From NCBI GenBank assembly GCA_019636625.1, contig JAHBXE010000022.1, positions 1 through 52,635 of the forward strand: a stretch of DNA of 52,635 nt. The letters run 5' to 3'. Of the stretch, positions 16,946 through 26,775 are shown piece after piece. Positions within the stretch are counted from its first letter, which is position 1. Each line of letters starts with the position of its first letter. The notes beneath the pieces were generated by a model, which saw only the letters and a list, made by a program, of their open reading frames with translations, ran no database searches and was not told the origin of the DNA. The stretch comes from Phycisphaeraceae bacterium. Its GTDB lineage: Bacteria; Planctomycetota; Phycisphaerae; Phycisphaerales; UBA1924. The position numbers and the translations under genes are program-made.

Positions 16946-17089
16946 CCTTTGCTCCTGAACACCAGCGTACCACTCCGCCACAATGTTTGGGAGCGCCGGG
17001 TGCCCCCGGGGCGGGCGAGGCATCGGAGCGACGTGAGTGAAAAGAAGAAGACGAGAGACCGCTGTACACTTTCCGTCCGGAGAACCTGC

Positions 17090-19300
17090 ATGAACAAGCC
17101 CGCCGTCGTCGTCCTGGCCGTTCCCCTCCTCCTCGCCGCGTGCTCCACGGAGAAGCCCGCCGCCGTCACCTCCCCATCACCCCGGGCGAGCCTCACCTAT
17201 CCGCCCGCGTTCCGCGGCGACACCGTGGATACCTACCACGGCGTCAAGGTCGCCGACCCGTACCGGTGGCTGGAGGAGGAAGACCGCCCCGGTTCGACGA
17301 TGTGGCCAAAAGTCCAGGAATGGGTCAACGCGCAGAACGAACTGACGTTCAGCTACCTCGCCGGCGTCCCCCAGCGCGGGGCGATCAAGGACCGCCTGAC
17401 GACGCTGTGGAACTACGAGCGCATCAGCCCGCCGTTCAAGGAAGGCGGAAGGTACTTCTACAGCCGGAACGATGGACTCCAGAACCAGTCGGTCTTCTTC
17501 ACCGTGGACAAGCTCGGCGGCACGCCGCGGATGCTCATCGACCCGAACACCCTGAAGACCGACGGCACCGTGTCCCTCACCGGCACAATCCCGAGCGAGG
17601 ACGGCAAGCACCTCGCGTACGCCACCTCCGACGGCGGGAGCGACTGGAACACCTGGCGCGTTATGGATCTCGCCACAGGAAAGGACACGCCCGACGTCAT
17701 CAACTGGGTGAAGTTTGGCGGCGTCTCATGGACCAAGGACGGCAAGGGCTTCTTCTACAGCCGCTACCCCGAACCCAAGGAGGGCGAAGGGCTCAAGGCC
17801 GTGAACGAGAACCAGAAGATCTACTACCACACCCTCGGCACACCGCAATCCGAGGACAAGCTCATCTACGAGCGTCCCGACAAGCCCAAGTGGTATCTCT
17901 TCGGCGGCGTGACCGACGACGGCCGGTACCACGTCATCTACGCCAGCGACAACACGACCGTGAACGACGCCGTGTTCTACCGAGACCTCTCCACCCCCGA
18001 CGCCCCCGTGGTTGAGCTGCTCAACAAGTTCGATCAGCAGTACGCGCTCATCGACAACATCGGTACAACCTTCTACTTCCGCACGGATCTCAACGCCCCG
18101 CGCTTCCGCGTCGTCTCGGTCGACATCCGCGAGTGCAAGGACGGCGTGCTGACCAACCCCAAGGAGATCATCCCCCAGGCCGCCGAGTCCCTGCAGGGCG
18201 TCAACCTGATCGGCGGCCGTCTCTTCGCCCAGTACCTCAAGGACGCCCAGACGGTCGTCAAGATGTACTCCCCCGAAGGCAATTTCCTCGGCGATGTGAA
18301 GCTCCCCGGCATCGGCACGGCCTCCGGCTTTGGCGGAAAGAACAAGGACACCGAGACCTTCTACACCTTCACAAACTACACCACACCCGCCACCGTCTAC
18401 CGCTACGACATCCCCTCCGGCCGCAGCGAGGTCTTCTTCCAGCCCAAGGTCGACTTCAACCCCGGCGACTACGAGACCAAGCAGGTCTTCTTCAGTTCCA
18501 AGGACGGCACGCAGGTTCCCATGTTCATCAGCCACAAGAAGCGCCTGAAACTCGACGGCAATCTGCCCACCCTCCTGTACGGCTACGGCGGCTTCAACAT
18601 CTCTCTCACGCCCTCCTTCTCCCCCGTCAACCTCCAATGGATGGAAATGGGCGGCGTCTACGCCGTCGCCAACCTCCGCGGCGGCGGTGAGTACGGCACC
18701 GAGTGGCACAACGCGGGACGCAAGCTCAAGAAGCAGAACGTCTTCGACGACTTCATCGCCGCGGCGGAGTTCCTCGTCAGCGAACGCTACACCAACCCCA
18801 AGCGCCTCGCGATCCAGGGCGGCTCCAACGGTGGCCTGCTCGTCGGCGCCGTGATGAATCAGCGCCCGGACCTCTTCGGCGCGTGCCTGCCCGCCGTCGG
18901 TGTGATGGACATGCTCCGCTTCGCCGAGTTCACCGTGGGCGCCGGCTGGGTCGCCGATTACGGCTCGGTCAAGAACGAGGATGAGTTCAAGGCCCTCTAC
19001 GCCTACTCGCCCTACCACAACCTCAAGAAGGGCACCTGCTACCCGCCCACCCTCGTCACCACCGGCCTCCGCGACGACCGCGTCTTCCCCGGCCACAGCT
19101 TCAAGTACGCCGCGGCGTTGCAGCACGCCCAGGGTTGCGATAACCCCGTGCTGATCCTGACGGAAACCCGGGCCGGGCACGGCGCGGGCAAGCCGACATG
19201 GATGCGCATCGAGGAATCCGCGAACATCTGGGCGTTCCTGGTCAAGAGCTTGAACATGGACCCGGTGATCCCGGCGGGAAAGAAGGCGGCGGCGAAGTAG
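17090..19300 (+). CDS. Prolyl oligopeptidase (peptidase S9A), lipoprotein form
   Basis: A 736-residue enzyme that cleaves short peptides after proline. It carries a lipobox-like N-terminus ending LAAC, so it is probably exported and lipid-anchored, rather than cytosolic as most S9A enzymes are. After the signal comes PYRWLEEED (family start). The catalytic triad is Ser579 in GGSNGGLL, Asp662/663 in GLRDDRV and His697 in AGHGAG. Residues 100-450 are the beta-propeller. ATG 17090 has GGAG upstream; sequence further upstream in the frame is not related. The gene is divergent from the 192-aa membrane protein gene and converges on the pseudopilin gene. Confidence 0.95.
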   Translation: MNKPAVVVLAVPLLLAACSTEKPAAVTSPSPRASLTYPPAFRGDTVDTYHGVKVADPYRWLEEEDRPGSTMWPKVQEWVNAQNELTFSYLAGVPQRGAIKDRLTTLWNYERISPPFKEGGRYFYSRNDGLQNQSVFFTVDKLGGTPRMLIDPNTLKTDGTVSLTGTIPSEDGKHLAYATSDGGSDWNTWRVMDLATGKDTPDVINWVKFGGVSWTKDGKGFFYSRYPEPKEGEGLKAVNENQKIYYHTLGTPQSEDKLIYERPDKPKWYLFGGVTDDGRYHVIYASDNTTVNDAVFYRDLSTPDAPVVELLNKFDQQYALIDNIGTTFYFRTDLNAPRFRVVSVDIRECKDGVLTNPKEIIPQAAESLQGVNLIGGRLFAQYLKDAQTVVKMYSPEGNFLGDVKLPGIGTASGFGGKNKDTETFYTFTNYTTPATVYRYDIPSGRSEVFFQPKVDFNPGDYETKQVFFSSKDGTQVPMFISHKKRLKLDGNLPTLLYGYGGFNISLTPSFSPVNLQWMEMGGVYAVANLRGGGEYGTEWHNAGRKLKKQNVFDDFIAAAEFLVSERYTNPKRLAIQGGSNGGLLVGAVMNQRPDLFGACLPAVGVMDMLRFAEFTVGAGWVADYGSVKNEDEFKALYAYSPYHNLKKGTCYPPTLVTTGLRDDRVFPGHSFKYAAALQHAQGCDNPVLILTETRAGHGAGKPTWMRIEESANIWAFLVKSLNMDPVIPAGKKAAAK

Positions 19301-19340
19301 ATTCCGGGGTGAAGAGGCGGGAGTGCGCTCGGCGCGTGTC

Positions 19341-20240
19341 TCACGGCCTCATCGCCCGCTCCGGATTCGCAAACACGCTCGGTTTCCCGTTCGAGTTCTC
19401 CGCGATCACTTCATTCGGGTCGTTCGATCCGCCGAACGCCCGCGGAAACTCCTTCCCGCCGATGGGTCGGCAGTGACCATCGGCAAAGCCCGTGTTCGCC
19501 GCGGCCTTGCCGTTTCCAGGGTGACGGTAACCGATCCGCGAGTTCGCCTGGCCGAGTTGGTTGTCCCGTTGCCGACCGACATAGACGCCGTCCGCCAGCG
19601 CGATCAGTTGGTGCGGCCGCACAAACGCATTGAGCTTGGTCTGCTTGACGTAGAGCCCGTTGCTCCCCGGCCCGTACCCGACCGAACCCGAGTAGTGCAG
19701 GTCCTGCTCGACAACCACCGTTCCCCCGATCGGGTTGATCGAGTTCATCCAGTACGAAACCCGCAGGATCTTCTCGAACCCGAGCGTCGGGATGGTCACG
19801 GGCTCGTTCGCGGACCCCGTCCGTACAAACGGCCACTCGTGCCACCCCTTTGGGTTGTTCGGGTCCGTTCCCGTCTGCCCCGACGCCACGCCGGCCACAT
19901 CTACTGTCTCCGGGCAGTAGAACACGCTCCTCGTATTCTGCGCCGGCGCCCCGATGTAGCCGTCCCGGTCGAGGATCGGTCCCCACCCGTCCAGCGGCTC
20001 CGTCGTGTCGATCCCCGTCATGTTGAACGAAGGGATCACGCCCTCCTTGTTGTCGTTGGCGTAGCTCAGGCATCCGATCGCCATCTGCCGCAGATTGGAC
20101 AGGCACCCCGCCGACCGGCCCGCCTTCCGCGCGCCCGCCAGCGCAGGCAAGATGATCCCGATCAGCAGCGCGATGACCGCAATGACCACGAGCAACTCGA
20201 TGAGCGTGAAGCCGGGACGGTTCGCTGATTTTGTGGGCAT
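19341..20240 (-). CDS. Type IV pseudopilin-like secreted protein (planctomycete DUF1559-like type)
   Basis: 299 residues. The prepilin peptidase site and hydrophobic helix are clear: GFTLIELLVVIAVIALL at 10-26 with cleavage after Gly10. The following ALAGARKAGRSAGCLSNLRQ is the usual post-helix segment. The rest is a globular domain ending with a FADGHCRPIGG stretch, the region used by planctomycete pseudopilin families (H-X9-DG type). ATG 20240 has GAGAGGAAG directly upstream. Planctomycetes have dozens of such proteins, thought to be secreted or surface-exposed; the role is unknown. No pilus gene is adjacent. It is divergent from the sugar-dehydrogenase-like gene. Confidence 0.87.
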   Translation of the reverse strand: MPTKSANRPGFTLIELLVVIAVIALLIGIILPALAGARKAGRSAGCLSNLRQMAIGCLSYANDNKEGVIPSFNMTGIDTTEPLDGWGPILDRDGYIGAPAQNTRSVFYCPETVDVAGVASGQTGTDPNNPKGWHEWPFVRTGSANEPVTIPTLGFEKILRVSYWMNSINPIGGTVVVEQDLHYSGSVGYGPGSNGLYVKQTKLNAFVRPHQLIALADGVYVGRQRDNQLGQANSRIGYRHPGNGKAAANTGFADGHCRPIGGKEFPRAFGGSNDPNEVIAENSNGKPSVFANPERAMRP

Positions 20241-20381
20241 GCTTCCTCTCAATGTACCGCCAACTCCCGGCGGTGCTCATCCCAAAAAACCCTCGCCGCG
20301 GCACTCATCTTCGCATCCTCGGGCCTGCTCCCCGCTTGCGTTTCCTTCCATGTCCGGTATCGTGAAGCCGGAGGTTCCCCG

Positions 20382-23300
20382 ATGCTGCCCGTATTCATCG
20401 CCGTTGTCCTCTGCTTCTTTGGCAACAACCCGCCCGCCACGCCGATCATCACCGAGCCCGCCTTCGACGGCCGCATCACCAACCCGGAAGACACTCACAT
20501 GGAAACCGGGCCGTTCTCGGACCCGGACCCAGGCGACACCCACACCGCCTCCGACTGGGAAATCTGGACCATCTCCCCTTCCCAGCGCATCTGGGCAGCC
20601 CTCGGCGTCACCGGCCCGGAACGTGTCCACATCCACCTCGGCGACGGCGCGTTCCAGAACTCCCACGCCGGTCGTGTCTCGCTCCTCCCGGGAACGAACT
20701 ACCAGTTGCGCGTCCGTCACCGCGACTCCAGCGGCAACGCCGCGACGCAGTGGAGCCCCTACGCCACGCGGTTCTTCACCACCGGCACGCTCTCCACCGT
20801 CTTCCCCATGGAACTCGATGACATTCAGCCCACGCCCACGCCGACATGGATCAACCCGGGTGGCTTGAACCCGGTTCTCCCCAACGGCGCCATTCTCTCC
20901 CTCGAGTCCGCCGATGCCGATCCCCTCCTCACCATCGCCGGCACACCGCAGGGGCAGAACCAGGTCACCGACTTCCCTTCGCTCCCCCAACACGTGCCCG
21001 TCCGCGTGGTCATCACCGCCGCCGGCGACCCGATCCCGCTTCCCGAGACCGACCTCACCTTCACCGACCACACCGGCGTCGAACGCACCATCCTCCTGCC
21101 CGCGATGAACGTTCCCGCCACCCAGTCCGCCTACTTCTGGGTGTCCTCCAACGGCAGCACCTATTACGGCCTCTCCTCCCAGACCAAGCCGAACTTCTCC
21201 TCCCTCGCCCGCGGCAACGCCGTCCCCTGGACCGCCCGCCAGCCCGGCTTCAAGGTCGAGATCGTCGCCACCGGCTTCCGCCTCCCGGTGAACATCGCCT
21301 TCATCCCGAACCCCGGCCCCCAGCCCAACGCGCCCCTGTTCTACGTTACCGAGCTCTACGGCACCATCAAGGTCGTCAAGCGCGACGGCACCGTCGGCAC
21401 CTACGCCCAGGGCCTGCTCAACTACACGCCCTCCGGCATCTTCCCCGGTTCGGGCGAGCAGGGCTTGACAGGGATCACCGTCGATCCCGCCACCGGCGAT
21501 GTCTTCGCCGCGATGCTCTACGACCCCCCCGGCGGCGGTGAAGACCGCCACCCTCGTATCGTCCGCTTCGTCAGCCTCGACGGCGGCCACACCGCCGCCA
21601 GCCAGACCATCATCCTCGACATGCCCGGCGAGATCCAGGGCCAGTCGCACCAGGTCTCCAACCTCACCATCGGCCCCGACGGCAAACTCTACATCCACAA
21701 CGGCGACGGCTTCGACGCCTCGACCGCGCAGAACCTCGACTCCTACCGGGGCAAGCTCCTCCGCGCCAACCTCAACGGCACCGCGCCCCCCGACAACCCC
21801 TTCTACAACGCCTCCAACGGGATCAACTCCCGCGACTACATCTACGCCTACGGCCTCCGCAACCCATTCGGCGGGGCCTGGCGCGCCGCCGACGGCAAGC
21901 ACTACGAGGTCGAGAACGGACCCTCCATCGACCGCTTCGCCAAGGTCGAGGCCGGTCGCAACTTTCTGTGGAACGGGACCGACCAGAGCATGACCAACTT
22001 CGCGATCTACAACTGGAACCCCTCAACCGGTCCCGTGAACATCGCCTTCATCCAGCCCTCCACCTTCAACGGCAGCCAGTTCCCCGCGAGCAAGCAGGGC
22101 AACGCCTACATCACCGAGTCCGGCCCCACCTGGGGCACCGGGCCCGCCTGGATCGGCAAGAAGATCACCGAGTGGGTCCTCGACGCCAGCGGCGGCCTCG
22201 TCTCCGGCCCCGTGACCCTGGTCGAATACAACGGCCCCGGCAAGGCCACCGTCGCCGGGCTCGCCGCCGGGCCCGACGGTCTCTACTTCACCGACCTCTA
22301 CAAGGACCTCAACGCCACGGGTCCCACCGACACCGGCGCCAACGTCCTCCGCATCCGCTTCGTCGGCGCGGCGGAGTTCACCGCCAACACGACCACCGGC
22401 CCCGCCCCCCTCACCGTCCAGTTCACCGACCAGTCCACCGTCCCTTCACCCACCTCCTGGCTCTGGACCTTTGGCGACGGCGCCACCAGCACGCAGCAGA
22501 ACCCGACCCACACCTACACGCAGGAAGGCACGTACACCGTCCGTCTGGCCGTCACCGGCCCCGCGGGCACCGCCGTTTCCCAGAAAGCCAACTACATCGG
22601 CGTGGGCAACCTCGCCAAAGTGGCGCTCATCGGCGGTTCCATGCCCCCGGCTCCCGCCGATGAAGAAGTCGCGCACTACCTCGCCCAACAAGGCTTCCTC
22701 GTGACCCACTTCGACGATGAGCCCGCCAACCGGCCCACCGCCGCGCAACTCGCCGCATCGCACGACCTCATCATCGTCTCCTCGACCGTCACGTCGGCCA
22801 ACATCGCCGGCGAGTTCCGCACCGCCGCCGTTCCACTCATCTTCTGGGAAACCGCGCTCCTCTCCACAACGCGCGAGGCCCTCGCTTCCGGCGGCGCCGT
22901 CGCCTCGGGCCAGACTCAGATCGACGTGGTCAACACCGCGCACCCCATCACGCAGGGGCTCTCGACCGGAAACCTCAACGTGTTCTCCGCCGGCGCCAAC
23001 ATGTCGGTCGGCACCGGCACGATCGCCGCCAACGCCACCGTCCTTGCCCGCCGCGCCGGCAGCACCGATGTCGCGCTGATGACCGCCGAGCAGGGCGCCT
23101 CCCTGCTCAACGGCTACATCGCCCCCGCCCGACGCGTCTTCCTGTTCCTGGAAGACGCCAGTTTCCTCGCGGCCACACCGGAAGCCGGGTCGCTCCTCAA
23201 GCGGGCCGTCTGCTGGGCCGGAAACTTGGCGCCGTCCATATCCGCACAGCCTTCTCCCGCCACCACGTGGGACGGCCTGCCCACCTCATTCTCTGTCACC

Positions 23301-23684
23301 GCTTCCGGCGCAGGCCCCAAGACCTACCAGTGGCGCCGCAATGGCACACCCCTGACCAACAACGGCCGAATCACCGGCGCCACCTCCGCCACCCTCACCA
23401 TCAACCCCGCACAACCCTCCGACACCGGCCAGTACGACGCCGTGATCACCGCCCCATGCGGCACAATCACCACGACCGCCGTCCAGCTCACTGTCCACTG
23501 CTACGCCAACTGCGACGGAAGCACGCTCGCCCCCGTCCTCACCGCCAACGACTTCGCCTGCTTCCTCAACCGCTTCGCCGGAGGCCAGCCCTACGCGAAC
23601 TGCGACGGCAGTACGGTGTCCCCCGTCCTGACCGCCAACGACTTCCAGTGCTTCCTGAACAAGTACGCCGTCGGTTGCAACTGA
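20382..23684 (+). CDS. Secreted multidomain protein: PQQ sugar-dehydrogenase-like, PKD, Ig-like and dockerin-like modules
   Basis: 1100 residues with a short N-terminal signal (MLPVFIAVVLCFFG). Residues about 15-140 are Fn3-like. Residues about 285-655 resemble the PQQ-dependent glucose/sorbosone dehydrogenase beta-propeller (LPVNIAFIPNP, GLTGITVDPATGDVF, YGLRNPFGGAW). Residues about 665-740 are a PKD domain (WTFGDGATSTQQNPTHTY). Residues 745-940 resemble a ThuA-like fold without obvious active-site residues. Residues 940-1040 are Ig-like. The last 55 residues hold two copies of the NCDGS / LTANDF / CFLN dockerin-like module. GGAGG precedes the ATG. Probably extracellular sugar oxidation or binding. 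The divergent neighbour is the pseudopilin. Confidence 0.85.
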   Translation: MLPVFIAVVLCFFGNNPPATPIITEPAFDGRITNPEDTHMETGPFSDPDPGDTHTASDWEIWTISPSQRIWAALGVTGPERVHIHLGDGAFQNSHAGRVSLLPGTNYQLRVRHRDSSGNAATQWSPYATRFFTTGTLSTVFPMELDDIQPTPTPTWINPGGLNPVLPNGAILSLESADADPLLTIAGTPQGQNQVTDFPSLPQHVPVRVVITAAGDPIPLPETDLTFTDHTGVERTILLPAMNVPATQSAYFWVSSNGSTYYGLSSQTKPNFSSLARGNAVPWTARQPGFKVEIVATGFRLPVNIAFIPNPGPQPNAPLFYVTELYGTIKVVKRDGTVGTYAQGLLNYTPSGIFPGSGEQGLTGITVDPATGDVFAAMLYDPPGGGEDRHPRIVRFVSLDGGHTAASQTIILDMPGEIQGQSHQVSNLTIGPDGKLYIHNGDGFDASTAQNLDSYRGKLLRANLNGTAPPDNPFYNASNGINSRDYIYAYGLRNPFGGAWRAADGKHYEVENGPSIDRFAKVEAGRNFLWNGTDQSMTNFAIYNWNPSTGPVNIAFIQPSTFNGSQFPASKQGNAYITESGPTWGTGPAWIGKKITEWVLDASGGLVSGPVTLVEYNGPGKATVAGLAAGPDGLYFTDLYKDLNATGPTDTGANVLRIRFVGAAEFTANTTTGPAPLTVQFTDQSTVPSPTSWLWTFGDGATSTQQNPTHTYTQEGTYTVRLAVTGPAGTAVSQKANYIGVGNLAKVALIGGSMPPAPADEEVAHYLAQQGFLVTHFDDEPANRPTAAQLAASHDLIIVSSTVTSANIAGEFRTAAVPLIFWETALLSTTREALASGGAVASGQTQIDVVNTAHPITQGLSTGNLNVFSAGANMSVGTGTIAANATVLARRAGSTDVALMTAEQGASLLNGYIAPARRVFLFLEDASFLAATPEAGSLLKRAVCWAGNLAPSISAQPSPATTWDGLPTSFSVTASGAGPKTYQWRRNGTPLTNNGRITGATSATLTINPAQPSDTGQYDAVITAPCGTITTTAVQLTVHCYANCDGSTLAPVLTANDFACFLNRFAGGQPYANCDGSTVSPVLTANDFQCFLNKYAVGCN

Positions 23685-23696
23685 TCGGTTGAAGGA

Positions 23697-26063
23697 TCAC
23701 CTGGTGGTCGGCAGTCGCGCGCGCAAGGCCGCCGCCTGTTCGGACCGGCCCGTCTGGTCGTACAGCGCCACCAGCACTCGCCATCCTTCCGCAGCGCCAC
23801 GTTCGTCCCCGATCGACAGGCACCGTTCCACCGCAGCAGCAACGATCGACTCCGACTCTTCCAATCGCCCGAGATGGAACAGCGAGCGGCCCATGCCGAT
23901 CTCGGCGTCGAGCGTGTCCCGGTGGTTCGGCCCGAGCGAGCGACGAAGCACCTCCGCGCACAGCCGGAACACCGGCTCCGCTTCCGCCGGGCGATCGGCC
24001 AGAATCATGCACCAGGCCATCGCCCGCTTCCACAACATGGTGTAGGGGTGTTCAGGCCCCATGACCTCCTCGGCCGCGGCCGTAACCGACCGGTACAGCA
24101 TCACCGCCTTCTCGTATTCCTTCTGCGTTCGGAACAGCCACGCGCGGATATGCTGGGCATACAGGTAGTCCGGATGCCGTGGTCCCGGGTTCCGCTTTCC
24201 CAGCTCCAGCGCGGTGGAGGAGAGCACATCCGCCTCGTCGAGACGGTTGAGATCGACCAGCACCATCGCCAGCGTCGCCATGGCCTTCATGGTCGCCGCT
24301 GATTCCGTCCCGAGCGAGGCCCGCGTGCCCTCGAGCAACCGCCGGAACAACCGCTCCGCTTCCGCCAGATCACCCTGTCCATACACGGTCCAAGCCAGCT
24401 CCGACACGGTTCGCAAGGTGGACGGTGCCTGGGCACCGAGAACGCGCTCCTGAATCTCCATGACCCGTCGCAACATCGCGACCGCTTCCCCCTCCTTTCC
24501 GCGGCTGGCCTTCACGCCGGCGAGCTGACTCATGATGGCGAGGGCGGCTGTGTCGTGTTCACCGTGGTGCCGCACCCTCAGGTCGAGAGCCTCGCTGAGA
24601 TGAGCCTCGGCCAACGCGTACTCCCCCAGGCTTCGGTACGTGGCCCCCAGTGTCGCGCGTACGTCAGCCTCGACGTCGGGGCGGCCATCCAGAAGACCGG
24701 CGGCGATCCGGTCGGACGCAATGCCCAGCGCATCTTTCACCGTGTACGAGCGCGATTGCGCCACGCTCGGGTTCGGAAGGATCAGGATGCTGCGCAGGAA
24801 CTCGTTGATGGCCCGGGCGTTCCGAGCCTCGTTCACCGCCTCCGAACGGGCCCGTTTCGCCTCAAACAGCCCCCAGCTGATGCCGACCACCGCCATCACC
24901 AGCACGGCGGCGACCGCGGCTGCCGCCGCCACGATCGGGCGATGCCGCACCGTGAACTTCCGGAACTGGTACGCCAAGCTGTGCGGACGCGCCAGAATCG
25001 GCTCGTTCCGCAGGAACCGGCGGATGTCGTCGGCCAGCTCGGACGCGGACCGGTACCGGGCATCGCGGTCCTTGCTCAGCGCCTTGAGGACGATCGTCTC
25101 GATGTCGCCGCGCAGGCTCTTGTCGATCGTGCTCGGCCTGCTCGGTGACTGGTCCCGCACGGTCCTCGCCGCTTCGAGCACGGAGCTGCCGGCGACTTCG
25201 TACGGCAAGCGTCCGCAGAGGAGCTCGAAAAGCACGACGCCGAGCGAGTAGACATCGCTGCGCGTGTCGATGTCGTGCGGGTCAGCGTCGCACTGCTCCG
25301 GAGACATGTACTGGATCGTTCCGATCAGTTGCCCCACATCGGTCTGCAGGGTTGTCATGGCCAGGTCGGAGTCCGTGGCCCGGGCAACGCCGAAGTCGAT
25401 GATCTTCGGCTGGCCGGATGAATCCACCAGGATGTTCGCCGGTTTCAGGTCGCGATGGATGATCCCCTTCTGGTGGCCATGGTGCACAGCGTCGCACACG
25501 AGCGCGAACAGGTCCAGCCGGTCCCGTGTCGAGAGCGACTTCTCCGAGGCGTACGCCGTCAGCGACTTGGCGCCCGGGATGTACTCGAGCGCAAAGAACG
25601 GCACCGGGCCGGTTCCATCATCGTGCGTGCCCGCCTCGAACACCTGCGCGATTCCCTGGTGTCGAAGCCGCGCCAGGAGCTGCGCCTCGTACTCGAATCT
25701 CCGCAAGGCGCTCCGCGATCCGATGCCCCGCTTCATCACCTTCAGCGCCACGATGCGCCGGGGCTGCTCCTGCATCGCTTCGTACACCGCCCCCATTCCC
25801 CCCGTACCGATCAACCGCTTCACACGGTACCTTCCGATGTGCTGCGAAGGTCCCGCCGCCGGCGCCACGCTCGATGCGCTTGTGGGCGCCGATGGGAGGG
25901 CCGCGTCGCTTTCCCGGTCGGACTCGAGATACCGCTCGACCTCCCGACGCAACCCTTCATCCCCCGCGCACGTTGCCTCCACAAACGCCGCCCGATCCCG
26001 TTCCGGTAGTTTGAAGGCTTCCGCAAGGATCTGCCGGATCCGCGGCCATGAGTCGCTCGCCAT
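23697..26063 (-). CDS. Ser/Thr protein kinase with one transmembrane helix and TPR-rich C-terminus
   Basis: A 788-residue Hanks-type kinase of the PknB-like class. The glycine loop GTGGMGAVYE (about 86-95), Lys108, HRDLKPAN (Asp205) and DFG (Asp223) are all intact. Residues 1-60 are the short N-terminal region common in planctomycete kinases paired with ECF sigma factors (WPRIRQILAEAF). A single helix spans 376-399. The remainder carries about eight degenerate TPR repeats with the YRSLGEYALAEAHLSEAL pattern, exposed to the other side of the membrane. Start ATG 26063 lies 1 nt after the sigma stop, with AGGGGG upstream, so the genes are one operon. The kinase probably controls the sigma factor; known in the family, not shown here. 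Confidence 0.94.
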   Translation of the reverse strand: MASDSWPRIRQILAEAFKLPERDRAAFVEATCAGDEGLRREVERYLESDRESDAALPSAPTSASSVAPAAGPSQHIGRYRVKRLIGTGGMGAVYEAMQEQPRRIVALKVMKRGIGSRSALRRFEYEAQLLARLRHQGIAQVFEAGTHDDGTGPVPFFALEYIPGAKSLTAYASEKSLSTRDRLDLFALVCDAVHHGHQKGIIHRDLKPANILVDSSGQPKIIDFGVARATDSDLAMTTLQTDVGQLIGTIQYMSPEQCDADPHDIDTRSDVYSLGVVLFELLCGRLPYEVAGSSVLEAARTVRDQSPSRPSTIDKSLRGDIETIVLKALSKDRDARYRSASELADDIRRFLRNEPILARPHSLAYQFRKFTVRHRPIVAAAAAVAAVLVMAVVGISWGLFEAKRARSEAVNEARNARAINEFLRSILILPNPSVAQSRSYTVKDALGIASDRIAAGLLDGRPDVEADVRATLGATYRSLGEYALAEAHLSEALDLRVRHHGEHDTAALAIMSQLAGVKASRGKEGEAVAMLRRVMEIQERVLGAQAPSTLRTVSELAWTVYGQGDLAEAERLFRRLLEGTRASLGTESAATMKAMATLAMVLVDLNRLDEADVLSSTALELGKRNPGPRHPDYLYAQHIRAWLFRTQKEYEKAVMLYRSVTAAAEEVMGPEHPYTMLWKRAMAWCMILADRPAEAEPVFRLCAEVLRRSLGPNHRDTLDAEIGMGRSLFHLGRLEESESIVAAAVERCLSIGDERGAAEGWRVLVALYDQTGRSEQAAALRARLPTTR

Positions 26064-26064
26064 C

Positions 26065-26655
26065 TCAGCCCCCTTCAGCAGACGACGAACGTGCATCGCT
26101 CACATGGCGGAGCAAGAACGACCGTGCCACACGCCAGTGGTTGTCAACCGTCCGCGGCGAGACGTCCAGCGCCGCCGCGATCTGGTCAACCGTCAGCCCC
26201 GCAAAGAACTTCAGAGAAACCACCTCCGCCAGCTCGGGGTCCTTCCGGGAAAGCGCGCTCAAGCCTTCATCCAGCGATAGCCACTTGTCCGGTTCGCTGA
26301 TCGAATCGAGATTGTCCTCCGTCAACTGCTCCCGCAGACGCCCACCCCCCGCCTTCGGCCCCGCCACTCGCCGCGCCCGTTCGATCAGGATGCGGCGCAT
26401 GGCCTCCGCCGCCGCCGCGAAGTAGTGCCGGCGATCTCGCCACTGGTGCTGCTCGCTCCCGCCAAGGCGCAGAAAGGCTTCGTGCACCAGAGCCGTGGCG
26501 TCGAGGGTCAACCCCGAAGGCTCGTGGCGGAGCTTGGCCGCGGCCAGTTGACGGAGCTCCTCGTACACAAGCGGCAGCATGCGCTCCGCCGCCGAGCCGC
26601 TGCCGCTCGCCGCCTCGTTCATCAAGACTGTCAGGGGTTTGGATGGAAGGTCCAC
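26065..26655 (-). CDS. ECF sigma factor (SigK-like/TIGR02999 group)
   Basis: 196 residues, typical length. Region 2 includes LPLVYEELRQLAAAKL and ALVHEAFLRLGG. Region 4 is VVSLKFFAGLTVDQIAAAL DVSPRTVDNHW (helix-turn-helix). This group in planctomycetes pairs with Ser/Thr kinases, as here where the kinase follows by 1 nt. Start is uncertain: GTG 26655 places the conserved LTVLMNEAAS segment near the N-terminus; ATG 26697 or 26730 would add residues with no family match. Divergent promoters for it and for the secreted beta-helix gene must lie within about 120 nt. Target promoters are unknown. Confidence 0.9.
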   Translation of the reverse strand: MDLPSKPLTVLMNEAASGSGSAAERMLPLVYEELRQLAAAKLRHEPSGLTLDATALVHEAFLRLGGSEQHQWRDRRHYFAAAAEAMRRILIERARRVAGPKAGGGRLREQLTEDNLDSISEPDKWLSLDEGLSALSRKDPELAEVVSLKFFAGLTVDQIAAALDVSPRTVDNHWRVARSFLLRHVSDARSSSAEGG

Positions 26656-26775
26656 GCCTTGAATTCCGCGATTCCGATTGCGTCCTGCTCCTCCCATTCT
26701 CGCATGGATTGGCGAAAGCCTCAAGGGCAACTGAACACATCAGGGCCTCCCAGCCCGAAACCAGGAGCTTCATCC

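Noticed and set aside
17726..19180. Long minus-strand open frame opposite prolyl oligopeptidase
   Set aside because: It is antisense to a gene with an intact catalytic triad; its Val/Gly/Asp/Glu-rich sequence is the usual shadow of GC-rich coding DNA.
20277..21902. Minus-strand open frame opposite the sugar-dehydrogenase-like gene
   Set aside because: Gly/Val-rich shadow; the plus-strand frame carries recognisable domains.
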